Assembly (NCBI GenBank): GCA_036245805.1
Contig: BTRK01000002.1
Location: forward strand, 29,877,067 to 29,941,066
DNA length: 64,000 nt
Source: Pristionchus mayeri
Taxonomy: Eukaryota; Nematoda; Chromadorea; Rhabditida; Neodiplogasteridae
Direction of reading: 5' to 3'
Numbering within the stretch: the first letter of the stretch is position 1; the number at the start of each line of letters is the position of its first letter. The notes beneath the pieces are model-generated. The model was not told the DNA's origin. It saw only the letters and a list, made by a program, of their open reading frames with translations, and made no database searches. The translations under genes were made by a program, and so were the position numbers. Below are positions 11,996 to 23,681 of the stretch, piece by piece.

Positions 11996-13154
11996 TTGGC
12001 ACGGCAATCATGGAGTTTTGTAAACAACTCCCCATCCCCTTTCCTTCAGTCAATCTCTAGTAGAGCAACGACGTATGTTCCTGGTGCCACCCACTTCCGG
12101 CATGTTCTGATTTACCTCTCTCTATCCTACACCACGATGAAGGATTCGGAAGCCCTACTGAAGAATGTTTATCCCACACATGCCCCCTCGACAACACCTC
12201 CAGGAATTGGTTCCAACGGTTCGATGAATACGACTTTTCCCTCAATGATCAGGACCTATCTGGGAGACCTCGTTAGTTGTATTTGGAAATGTTGAAGAAC
12301 GCTGTTGAAACGGACCCAATTCAAGGTGCCCGTGAAATGACTATTGCACTTAGAGTCTACCATAGCACTGCCAGAGAAGGCTTGACATCTATTGGGATGA
12401 GGAATTTTATCGGTCGATTCATACTCCATGATCTGATCCAAACCAGCCATGACCGTCGAGTCGATATTTTCATTAATCTACTCATTCTCCGAGGTGGGCA
12501 TCTATGGCTGGAACGGCTCATAACGGGGAATGAGAAGTGGGTCCTCTACGATAGCAACCACATGAGAGCCGAGCGGGTTGGAGAAGGGTAGACTCCATAA
12601 GGTGCTATCCAACTTGGCCTTCACCCTGATAAAAACAAGATGCCAATGTGGTGGGGAGTGCATGGGGTGATCTACTCGGAGCTACTCCCTGAGGGAATGT
12701 AATTCACAGGGGCCAAGTTCGTCACATAACAACAAAATTTAAAGTTGGAAGTCAATCGTTCAAAGCTAAAGGGCAAGAAAGTATATAATCACCAAAATGG
12801 CCCCCGTCCCAAGGTCTCCATTCAAGTCAAGCAACATCTGGCTGGATATGAAAGGATGGTTCTCCCTCACCCCCCGTATTCTCCTGCCATGGCCCCATCT
12901 GTTTACAGGCTTTTCGCAGACCTGGTCTATGCCGTTTGAGATATGGCCTTAAATTCCCGTGGAAGTCTCGAGTCTGCTCTCAAGCAATACTTTGATTCGC
13001 GCCCAGGCGGGTTCTAAAGGGAGGGGATCCATACATTGCAGGTACGTTGGGCACATATTGTCAATAATGAAGACAAGTATAATTGAACGTAAGCTTTCCC
13101 ATTCCCAAGAAATATAGTTTTTAAAAAGTGACAAAGACTTTCCCTACAACCTAA
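11996..13154 (+). mobile_element. 5'-truncated mariner remnant, right arm
   Basis: Mirror of 5891-7049. Broken transposase pieces lie on the plus strand; the 3' terminal repeat ends at 13,154 and is followed by TA at 13,155-13,156. Confidence 0.85.
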
Positions 13155-13156
13155 TA

Positions 13157-14348
13157 TTTTCAAAAGAATTGTTTCATTCGCATGGATTGCTTCTCGAAAA
13201 TTTCGAAAATATTCAAATTTTTATAGCATGTGTTTATATTTAAAGTACATTTTTTTAAAAATATTCACCAACATCTTGGTCAGTACTTTCGGCGTTCTCC
13301 TCCCAATTCAGCTGCCGCTGAGAAGGAGAAAGTATAGGCATCTGCCAAGCTTGCTCTAAAACACACAACAGTTTCGAGAACAACTTGTACAGATGTAAAA
13401 ATGCATGGGAGTGATTGAAAAGCGTTGAAGCGCAAATATAATGTACGATATTGAGGGAGTGACAAAGGAAACGTGTGAATTCCTCATGTTGATACAGATA
13501 CTTGAGAAATCGGACTATCTGATGTTGGATTTGGTGACATTTTTTCCATGGCCGTGTACATCATTGTGTTGGGTAGTTCATTGAAAAATACGAGAGGCAA
13601 GATCGGGGGATTCTGAAAAATAGTGCAAGGCGAGATTTCGAGGGTTATGACAGAAGCGCAACTAGGTTTCTTACGACAAAAGCGCAAATAGGTTTGTTTC
13701 TACCTTGATGCGTCTGAAAAAGTGACGTCACTTATTTCAATGGCGTCACTAAATAGCCCCCAGGGCAGATACTGCTAATCATTAGTAATTAGTTGACGCA
13801 TATCACCAAGCTGAATCACCCCACTCTCGACGGAGATACTTCGATTTCCGCTTCTGTCAAGCCTCCATATTTCGAGGAATATCGTTTATGCCATATGTTT
13901 CTTGAAAGTCAAGGATGGAAGAGCTATTTCTATTTCTCGTCAGGGTGAAGGGGGGGAATCGTTTCTCGATTCATCCTGTTAGAACACTAAACGCTACAGT
14001 TCATGTTATTACCTCGTTCAGACAAGTTCGAAACATTAATAGGGCCGGGTTAAAATTATATTTAACAAAACATGAACCAAATGTAATACATTCGCGAATC
14101 AATACTGTTATCGCGGAAGGGGGGGGGGGTGGGGCAATGCACAGCGCATGGCAAGCTTTATGATACTAGCTAGCTAGATCCCACTATCAGTGCGCGAAAC
14201 AATCACGCCGACATTAGAAGCGGCGTGAACAAACAAGTTGCGTAGTGGCATCAAATCACGAATTGCTTATACAATATGTCCGATGAGTTGTATCCTCCGT
14301 TCGATGGGGTGTGAAAAAATTTATTGATTTGATGGAAATGCAACTTAT
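13157..14348. other. Intergenic part of right arm
   Basis: Mirror of 4696-5890. The possible kinase C-lobe relic is on the plus strand at about 13,529-13,600. The G homopolymer near 14,119-14,128 differs by one base from its left-arm partner. Confidence 0.3.
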
Positions 14349-17300
14349 TCACGAGAGAAACGGGTGATTGAAAATTTCACTGCACGAAGGTCGATTCTTC
14401 GGTTCCTCTTGCGTAAGCAAAGCGATGAATTCCGCCTCAACATCATTATTTGCAAGCGTCTCATTTGTTTCGTACTGTTTGCTCGTCCTCAATCAACATG
14501 CACTGAACTCCGCGTCGATAATTGTCGAAAATCTGCCAAAAAAGCGTTCGTGACGAGATAATTACAATGCAACTTTCCAAATCAAAAATACCTCCCACCG
14601 CGCCGATTCCGACATAACTAAGCATAGTTCAGCCAGGATCAAACCAAGAGTGAAAACGTCGGATTTCGAGCTGTACCGAAAAGCCTTAAATATTACATGT
14701 ATTGGTTGTTTTCGTGATAGAAGATTGATCACTTCATTGAAGCAACTTTTATCAGTACTCTGATGCCCAAGAATCATGCTATTCCTAGATCTAAGCAAAC
14801 ACCTCACTTGCTCGGGACTCATGTACAGCATTGTTCCTCCCCAAGTTCCTGAGATACCCGTGTCTGGTCCTTCATCGAATTTTCGCTCTCTCGCAACGCC
14901 TAGATCGCACAATTTGAGGTGATTTGCTTCGACGATGAGAATGTTGTTGGGCTAGAAAGTCAAGATTCACATTTCCAACCATAAAATTCGGACTAGGAAA
15001 GATACTTCCAGAAACGATGCCACGGTCTCTTCATTCTCCACACTCTCTCGCCATCCGATCGGTCAAGAATGAAGAGACGTGTACGAGATTGTTGCTGCGA
15101 ATGAAGCGACAAATGCTTTGTTTAATTACCTTGAGATCCCTATGAATCAATCCCTCTTTGTGAATGTAGTCGACGGCGCACACAATTTGTTTGAACCATG
15201 CCTTCATTCGTTGAAGTTTTCGATCCGATTGATCTTGATGCTTGTGAAGCCAATCAGATAAGGATAATTTAGCCAACTAAAAGTGCTTGTCTAATGATTC
15301 TGAGATATGGCCAACCTGCATTTGGATGTAGATAAAAGCACAGCCATCGTTGAATTTGCCCTGAAACTCGGTTATGAAAAATGCACGGCAATGTTCGTAC
15401 TCACGATAAATCGTTTTGTCGATCCCAACTTTTGGAGCAGTTCTAGATCAGCATCAACCTTAAATTAGGATTTTCATTGTTTGATTTTATTGAATAACAC
15501 ATGCATTTACAACATTACGCACGCACCTGCCACCCCTTCGGTGGTGTTTCCACCCATGTGCTATTGTAGCCGATGATGTTGGGATGATTCAATTTAGCCA
15601 TCGCTTTCACTTCATTCAGGGCGAATTTGACAGCTCTGAATGGGAAACAGTTAAATGTAGGAGGATATTTTATTTTATTCATAATCAAGATCTAAAATGT
15701 TACCCGACATCAACCGCGACCCTCTTCACTGCATATTCCCACTCATCGTAGTTGTTCACTGCTTCGAATACGCATCCGAACGCCCCTTCACCACGAATCG
15801 ATTTCACGGTGAACTCGGTCAAGAACCTAAAAAAAATAGCTCAAAGAGTGTAAAAATATGCGCACTTTGATGTAAATTCGATGCTTCTGTCATCGATTGG
15901 TATGGTTGTCCGTTCTGAATAAGTGGTAAGCACAGGCCGAGCCTCCATCATCTGAATTAGATGTTTGATGAATTACAACGTTTAAGAATCCAACATAGTC
16001 ATACGGAAGTTCAGTCGTCACAAGCCGATATTTTCCCGTTTTCTTGCATTTTGCACGCCCAACAAGGATGCCCTCGTGAATTCCCGCAATGTGAAAGCAC
16101 GATACATTTCTTTAACACGGGTTTAAGAAGATATGGAAATGGAGTATCACTTACTGAAAGTGCAAGGGCGGGAGCATCTTGACCTCCACTGGGCCAATAA
16201 CGAAAAGACTTGTGCCATTCGTCATGTAAACGTAGGCTCCATAATTTACAGCTGGAGATCCCCAGGGCGCATAATATTCGGTCATGTCATTGCGCGAATT
16301 CAGAAGTTCCAGAAAACGACGTGGCGTTCCACGGAAACACTACACTTTTACATTTTTTAAATTGAAAAATGGACTTTTACCGAGAGAAGGACCCCGTTGG
16401 TGCCCATTTGCTTCACTGAGGGGAGAATCGACTGGTTGGTGATGTGTCGGAATATCGCTTTGCCGCTGTGCGAAATTAGTTGTTAAATCGACAAGTCGTC
16501 AACAAAGCTAATGGAGATTCCCCATACTATTTCTCTGATCCTGGTGGATTAACTAATGAAATTGAAATTGAAAATCAAAGTGTGTTCTGGAGAAAAATCT
16601 TCTTACCCATGCAATCCCTTCAGCTCAGCCCACTCTAGCGTATCTTTTGGCACATCAATGTGAATTCGGTCTCGAATCGGGTCGTCGCACATTCGGTAGA
16701 CAAACAATTTCTCGTTTTTCACAATGCTGCACATGCCACCCTGGTGGATGTTTTCACCCTGCAAAGTTGCAGATTGGAAATGGAGTTGTCCCAAAACTTC
16801 AATTACCGCCAGGACCTATACATGATCGTTTAACAAATTTGAATAGAACATATATTGCTCGAATTTGTTCCCTTTTCGAATGCGCTATCTCCCGTTTTGG
16901 AAGCCCCTATCCATCCCGCGACGTATCATTCTCAAAATCCTAGAACATGCGTACCTTAATCAGATCCCGTACATAATACGTCTCAATTTGGCCCGGAGGC
17001 TTGAACACAGCTCGATAAATCTGAATCATCCGTTGTTCTCAAAAACCGTGATGCCGGCTCACTTTCCTTTTCCAATTGCTACCGTAGTAAATGGAGTCTC
17101 CCTGAGCAGCCATCATACTGTTCCGGAAACCTCCGAGGAGTTTCACTTCTGTTTTCGCTCCTCTGAAGGTACACATTTCGCGTGAATATTTAAAGACAAA
17201 CTAACTCATATTGCAGCCATAAAACATCATTTTCGCGGAAAAATATAGTCCCTGAAAAGGGTGTACGATTAATTTGGAGCATATTCATATCTACGAAGAG

Positions 17301-17611
17301 TTATGCATTTCATTCTGAACAGCTTCGGAAATGGGATGAGAGGGTGAGTTGTAAACAAGTTTTGTTATTAAATTCGTATGCAGAGAGACTTTTCGAGTGA
17401 ATCCACACCAAAGGCGAGACAGAAAGTATTGAATTTCCAAGACCACTCAGATCTCACCGCTATCGATTTGGTGGATGAAAGTAGTGTCGCTTATTACCTC
17501 ACCCAGCTCAAATTCGAGCAAATATGAATCCTCGGAAGTCATTTCTGAATTTTGATAAATGTTGGATCTCAAAATGACCCGAAATAAAGCACGAGGTGTG
17601 ACTTTCTTCAT
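14349..17611 (-). CDS. K4: PERK/PEK-like kinase, mirror copy of K1
   Basis: Reverse-complement copy of K1 with the same 17-exon structure, the same kinase motifs (HRDLK in the exon near 15,130-15,276; CDLG and YMSPEQ at about 14,808-14,951) and the same 28-nt intron-like segment in exon 8 (about 15,950-15,977). No difference in coding sequence from K1 was noticed. It faces K3 convergently. Identity to K1 points to recent duplication or ongoing gene conversion between the arms. Confidence 0.75.
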
Positions 17612-18040
17612 TTCGGACAATATTTTCACTAGGGATAACAATTCGATGCGAGGTCGCGATTCCGATACGCCTCTCCCTCCTCGAATTGCGAAATCAGAGG
17701 GGGAAGAGGCGTAGCGGAAGCGCTTCCTTCCATTGAATGGACCTCCCTAGTTTACAGGCATGCGAAAGGAAAATGACACGGGTGAATTATACACTCTGAT
17801 GCGCGCAAACAAAGGGGGAATCGATCTCGCTTCCCACTCTGTGCTATCAGTTGCAAAGATTGAACGTGGTGCCACATCACTGTGCGCGCCGCGAATAAAA
17901 ATCACTTTATCGCTTTCGAACTGAATGTGATTTTTATTGTTGTTACGTACACGTATTGCATTTCTGGAAACACATTCCTGGACACATGGCGATCAATTCA
18001 TGATGAATACCGACAAATACTCTTCTGAGCCTGTAAAAAG

Positions 18041-18437
18041 GTAATTGATCAATTGACCGCGATTTCCCTCCAACTCACCAGACAACAAATTCCGCACACG
18101 AGTCGCGAGATAAGATTAGCCTCTGAGAGTGCGAATGGGAGAATTCCCACACTAAATTACGTTAGTCTAGCTGAAAATGATCTACGGATGGTCAATCTTC
18201 AAGCATCGCATATTTTGCTTCAGTCCCTTGGTTCGTATTTCTTTTTAAGGTTTTTGTGATAACACACAATTAAAATACGAAATGTTGCAGATACTAGCGA
18301 TAGTTGTGGCCGCTGTAGCTCCAATTATCACCTTTATCTTTACCTGTATATCAATATTTAGCGGAAACGATCTCCATTTTATCCCGGTGAACGATTTATT
18401 TGACCTTTTCTTAAAGAAGGACTGTCAGCAACGTTGA
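18041..18437 (+). CDS. Possible membrane-anchored protein fragment, right-arm copy
   Basis: Mirror of 607-1003. First open segment 18,041-18,230, then a possible intron ending TTGCAG at 18,290, then a hydrophobic segment of about 25 residues followed by a polar tail and TGA at 18,435-18,437. The phase does not carry from the first segment into the hydrophobic one with these borders. Weak model, family unknown. Confidence 0.25.
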
Positions 18438-19150
18438 AATTTTGACGTTGTCATAACCATGACCGACCTTTGTATAAAGCTGGACCAAGAGATTTTCTTT
18501 AAATGAGAGATATCAAGCCTCTCATGAGAAAAAAGGGAAAATTGTTTTCAGTTGAAATTCAAAATCTCGAAAATCTTTCTTCTAATGTTTCCAATAAGTA
18601 AATATTTAGATTAGGCTAAAACTGAAGTTTCAGATTTTTGCCATGCTTTGCAGCTACATCAGGTTGCTGCAAAGTTGAAATGTGTGGCATTAGTTTCTGA
18701 TGTTTGCACCAACAAATGTGGTGATGTTTGTTCACCAAGACGTTTCCATGATCAAATGAACTATTTTGATGGTACTTGTTCATTTTTAATTTTTGCGACC
18801 TTTGCAGTAGAGGCAGTTCATGAAGGTTTTAAATTTACTCCTCGTACAGAGATATTTCCAAAGACTCCAAACTTTCCCAGTTTGTAGAGCTCGAAATTAT
18901 GTAAGTAAATGATTTTTTGCAGAATTTATCTCGACCGGTAAGACACTTTCCCAGAGCCTTGAATGAATTTTCATTAGCTGCACGAGCCACTCATTGAGAG
19001 TTCGGAATCTCAAGACCGCAGGTTCGAAACCCGGCAGCAGTAGGAAATGTTTTGCCGAGATCGCAAATATGCGAATATGATGAGGAAGTACGTATGGAAC
19101 AACAGCGCGTGAAAAAAAAAACGAAGAAAATATGATGGCAAAAATGTGGC

Positions 19151-19545
19151 TGCTGCTGCCGGGATTCGAACCGGAGGTCTTGATATCCCGAAATCGCAAT
19201 GAGTGGCTCGTGCAGCCCCTGAAAATGCATTTAAGGCTCTGGGAAAGTGCCTTACCCTTTGAGATAAATTCTGAAAAAAATCATTTAGGTATATAATTTC
19301 GAGCTCTACAAACTGGGAAAGTTTGGAGTCTTGGGAAAAATCTTTATGCGAGTAGTAAATTAAAAATCTTCATGAACTGCATCTGCTGCAAAGGTCGCAA
19401 ACGTGAAAAATGAACAAGTACCATCAAAATAGTTCATTTGATCATAGAAACGCCATGGTGAATAAACATCACCACATGTATTGGTGCAAACTTCAGAAAC
19501 CATTGCCACACGTTTCAACTTTGCAGCAACCTGCAGCAGCTGCGG
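19151..19545 (+). repeat. Diverged third copy of the palindrome outer end
   Basis: Matches 1-390 in the same orientation, hence inverted to 18,650-19,040, with visible scattered differences. It is a dispersed or tandem repeat flanking the right arm, separated from it by about 105 bp. It contains TTCGAA-centred sequence that resembles a tRNA B box, but no tRNA fold. Confidence 0.75.
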
Positions 19546-19714
19546 AATTCAGTAGGGTCGGAACAATTTCAGGGAATCCTCTACTATCCAATTCCGATGT
19601 CAAAAAACAAGAACTTGAAAATATAATTTCCAATGTCAACTCGTTGTCCCGATTCTCTCATGAGAGGCGTGATATACTTGTTTCGTAAAAGTGCTTCTCA
19701 TTAAAGTGCGCAAT

Positions 19715-20885
19715 TCAGGGCGGGTAATTTGTCATTGGACCGCTACCCGCGAGCGGTGAACGACGAATGAGATTACCCGAGAACTCTCCCCGAAATCGAT
19801 CAATTACCCGAGAACTTTTCCCCAAAAAAAAGAAAAAGTCGACATGAAAGATGCGCAAAACATCGCTATTTCTTATATTTATCTGCAAAGTAGAGTCTAT
19901 CAACAAATTTTTATTAACGTGCAAGATAACAAAATATATTTGGGCATATTTCTTACTTTATAAGATCTATTACGCAAATAACAATGTGTGAGGGTAAACC
20001 CTATTAAGGTGCTCACGGTGGAGTGGAGTGGACAAGGGGATGTCTTAATCGAACCATTTTCCAAGCTGGCCTAAAGTCGAACACAATGATAGTTATCGCA
20101 ATAGTAATGGTCTTTCGGAACGATACTTACCGTATTTCAAAGATGAGAGAATTCTAGGAATTGAAACACCAGGGTATATCGAATGATCTGAATTTATTTC
20201 AATTATGGAGTTAGGGAATTAGGGAGGTTTGTGCATTATTGCATCATCAAAGGATGATATAAAGCTAGCGAGGGACAATATTGAATCCATGTTCCCGAGG
20301 TTAAACTTCATCGTAAGCATCAATGTGGATGATCATAAAAAGGGTCAGAATGCACATAGGACCCAATAAGGACTATTTTTGGGTATAACTTGTGATGTTT
20401 GGAGTAGTATTTTGAGTAAAGGACTGAGTGCGACTTGAAATGACGACGTTCTAGCTCAAAGCGTTCTCTCGAATGGTTAGCTTGAAAAAAATCGGCCTAT
20501 CACGCTGAATAGGTCCCTTAACCTTCTCTTTCAGGACGAACAGATTATGAAAAAATATATCGACGAAAGGGGAACAATATCTAAGAAAATAAAAGCAAAG
20601 CAGGCAAGCAAAACGTATCTGAGAAAGCGAGATCGGACGACCGTTCCATAAAAATAGCGAGCAACCGATTGACGAGAGCGAGAGCAGTTGGAATGATGAT
20701 AAAATGATCTCGCGAGCTCAAATGAATGACGAGAAATAGTCAAAATTGAGCATTAACGCGAGAGTTCAAGTCCACGAGATCAAAAGTTCTCGGGTAATAG
20801 ATTGATTTCCCTCAATTACCCGATAACTCTCTCCCTCTCATTCCTCGTTCGCGGGTACCCGAGGTGTCGGGTTATCTCACTTTTC
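19715..20885. mobile_element. Putative element with diverged terminal inverted repeats
   Basis: About 110 bp at 19,722-19,835 and about 110 bp at 20,772-20,882 are inverted copies sharing ATTACCCGAGAACT-type sequence. The interior holds no recognisable coding region. Probably a non-autonomous DNA element. Confidence 0.45.
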
Positions 20886-20932
20886 GAACTCTACTTCTCA
20901 TACAATTATCGGGCCAGCTTTCCTTTTGATGT

Positions 20933-21226
20933 ACGACATTTTCGCAACATAGCTTTCGCTTGAAACTTGGGAGTTGTTTCATTGTTGCCAGTATGGGCTC
21001 TCATACCTTTACATGTATAATTTCTAGGTGATCTTGGGTTTCAACGTATATGGGTCATGGAAACACATATACCATGAACCCCTGGTTTTGAGTGAAAATC
21101 AAGATCACCTGGAATCAAAATGTATATATTCAAATGTATGGTAGGGAAAACTGGTAACAATGAAACATCTCCCAAGTTGCAACATCACCTTTCACATAAA
21201 CTAAGATCCGTTGCGAAAATGTCGTA
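20933..21226. mobile_element. Fold-back MITE
   Basis: Inverted ends ACGACATTTTCGCAAC and GTTGCGAAAATGTCGT enclose inner inverted stretches (TTGGGAGTTGTTTCATTGTT and its complement). A related hairpin lies at 39,650-40,040. No coding content. The rest of 21,227-21,803 holds nothing I recognise. Confidence 0.7.
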
Positions 21227-21803
21227 TCCCCTTACTTCTAAGTCCGCAGAGTGTTCGATTCTGAATCGACATTTTCATCACATTTGAAAATGATTATGCA
21301 CACCACATATTGTAATCAATTAAAATTCTTGGCCTAACTGGATTCAACGTAACGGTAATCATTAATTTGCTCACATCATGCTGTTGTTTTCACCCATGTG
21401 TAACATTTGTTGCAATTTGCATGCAGGTGATCATATTTCATTATTAAGAATTTTGGAAAAAAAACGAAACGTATTTGCATACAAATTATATACGCACACC
21501 ATTCTTAATATTATTATTAATACCATATTATTCTTAATTTATAATATCAGGTTGCATCTGTATTGTACCTCTTTGCAACGTGTTTGATCGACTGCGACGA
21601 TTGGTTCGTAGCACATCCTCGAAAAATAATCAATTCAATAATCATTTTCGTTTTAGGATGATATATATCTTTATCTTTCTTCACTTAATCACTCATTTGC
21701 TCGAGGCGTATTGTCTGATATGCTGTCATAAGCTCATGATTTTCAGAAAACAGTAAAATATTATACGCTCTTCTTTAGCTACTGAACCATGGGATTACAT
21801 AGA

Positions 21804-21887
21804 TTCCCTTGAATACGGAATGATCTTTTTCTTGGATCGGAGTGCCCATCCTTCTCCAAGCTTGTCCAAGCCATCATCCTTTGCCAT
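21804..21887 (-). pseudogene. Truncated 5' stub of the small basic gene at 25,356
   Basis: Inverted copy of the first 28 codons of the gene at 25,356-25,705, cut off at the palindrome boundary. This shows the right-hand copy is the original and the left arm the duplicate. Confidence 0.7.
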
Positions 21888-21896
21888 ATTAATGAG

Positions 21897-23284
21897 ACCT
21901 TCGAGGAAGAAGATACGCAGGTGCTGTAGCCTTAGGAGTCATCCTAGTCGGCCTGACAGCCTTCGGTGTGGTTACTGCCGGTATCGCACTGGAGGCATCG
22001 AGCAAGAACGATGCTATCGAGAATTTGATTGAGCTGGAGCATAACACGACGCGTCATATATGGGAACGAATGAGCGAGTCTGAAAAACAACTTGCTTGCG
22101 AACTCGGAGGTATTCGAGCACGCGAGTACTGGCTCAGTCTATTTCCCGAACAAAACGGACTCACCCACTTCGACAACATCTCGCACGCCATATTCAATGG
22201 AGCATATAAGATCCAGCTCTATAACTGTGGAACTGGGCACAACTTCCTCCAAGCGAACATGAGGGTATATTACCCTACGTTCGATTTCGCCGGCACACTA
22301 TTTGAGGTGAGCCATTTTTACATGTACTATAATTTCTTTGGAGGATAATAAAATATGATGTTACTATTTTCAGACTACTCATCTGGGGAGGTTCATCAAG
22401 AACCAAACCAAGCTGGTCAAGGATGCTTCTCCACATCATCGGCTAGTAATCTTCGGGAGAGATGGAAAAAGCAAACCTGTGGATGAGTGCACCAGAAAGG
22501 TTTCCAATTTCGTCGAATTCGCCTTGAAAACCGAAATTTGAAGAGCGGACCGAGATATAAGTTTTATGAGTTCGAGTGCAAAGCAATCAACAACCCATGT
22601 GATCCTGTCACTTTGGTGGGACGCGAAAAAACGATTCGAGACGTGAACTCGTCTTTCCTCGAACTGGAGAGAATAGGGGAGAACATAATCATACGGACAA
22701 CACTAAAAGTGAGTTTGATTATTTTCCATACCGCAATGCTAACAATAAAATACACATTTATCGTTCTTCCAGGGCTACGATATTGTAAATGATGGAAAAA
22801 TTGCATCGTACGTAATTGAAAACGGCATAGCGAAAATATGTTGCAATTCAACGCCAGAAGTTCGAATTGGAGGAAAAATAGAGAAGTGCAGAGGCCATGT
22901 TCTCATTCATTACAAATATGACGTAATTGTTTATTATTAAATCACGTTTAAAAAAACACATTTACACAGGCGGAAATGACAGACTTCGAGAAGAGAGTAT
23001 TCGATGGTTTTGAGGAAGAAGAGCGAGCGAAGGAGGAGTGGGAAAAGTCATTCAGTGGAAAAATCAATAAACTGCACTCGGGAATATCGAATTCGATCAA
23101 GGAATTTATGACAAATATTTTGGATGATGTTCTGCACACCTCAATTTGTATTATCATCATCATCATTGGATTCTTTATTTTCGTAATTCTTATGTGCTAT
23201 TGCAATTTCACTATGCCTTCGCGCAACAAATGCTTCACTTGTTTCCAAAGGAAACAACCTGTGTTTTTCCCTCCTCGTTCCTAA
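21897..23284 (+). CDS. Envelope-like class I fusion glycoprotein, C-terminal part (copy 1)
   Basis: About five exons. The open frame begins with RGRR (a furin-like site) followed at once by a long Ala/Gly/Val/Leu-rich hydrophobic stretch (about 21,914-21,985) and a helical segment, as in the fusion subunit of viral class I fusion proteins, most like the paramyxovirus type by arrangement. A Cys-containing middle region follows, with introns at about 22,305-22,374, 22,500-22,545 and 22,710-22,772, then a charged second helix (about 22,976-23,125), a hydrophobic anchor (about 23,130-23,200), a short cysteine-containing tail and a stop at 23,282-23,284. An AATAAA lies at 23,308. No signal peptide or upstream receptor-binding part is visible, so this is a captured partial gene or one lacking its first exons. 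Assignment rests on architecture only. Confidence 0.5.
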
Positions 23285-23561
23285 TACTTGATTCGTGATG
23301 GTCATTGAATAAAAGTAATTCAAACAATTAAGCCTCAGTTGTCAAAAACACCATCACCTAAAGAAGTTTTGTTTGGAATAAATATTGCCTATAATAGTCT
23401 AAATTTAGCACAAATTCGTACTTTTTCCATTCAAAACTTTTGTGAAACATATTTTCTTGCAATATAACATTGAAATTCGTATTCTCCGGATAAAATTATC
23501 CCAGGAAAACTACAATTAATGTATTTTTGAAATATCAACTTTTTCGACCCAGAATCGGGCC

Positions 23562-23681
23562 GGTCAAAAAATTTTTTTTACGAAATTCGTACAAATATAA
23601 ATTGAAAACTATTCTCCCACAGTTATTTTAATAAAGTGATGTTTAGTGGAAATGGATGTGCTGCATGGCTTTCTGGGTTCT
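23562..23681. other. Spacer of second palindrome
   Basis: About 120 bp of unique AT-rich sequence between the arms. Together with arm sequence from 23,401 it recurs in direct orientation at about 26,075-26,330. Confidence 0.8.

Larger units (their letters stand above)
9769..19043 (-). repeat. Right arm of 19-kb palindrome
   Basis: Inverted copy of 1-9,274. It carries K3 (plus) and K4 (minus) convergently. Unlike the left arm, its inner end continues without a break into further K3-type sequence in the spacer, which suggests that this side is the parental copy and the left arm the inverted duplicate. Confidence 0.95.
21804..23561 (+). repeat. Left arm of second palindrome (1.76 kb)
   Basis: Reverse-complement match to 23,682-25,439, coordinates summing to 47,243 throughout; I noted essentially one coding difference (Gln versus Arg near 22,150/25,093). 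Spacer 23,562-23,681. It carries an envelope-like gene fragment and a 28-codon stub of the gene at 25,356. Confidence 0.95.

Noticed and set aside
18960..19045. tRNA-like sequence with a B-box-like TTCGAA motif, also at 1-80 and 19,151-19,220
   Set aside because: No acceptor or D-stem pairing fits and the A-box is poor; it is better explained as part of a dispersed repeat.
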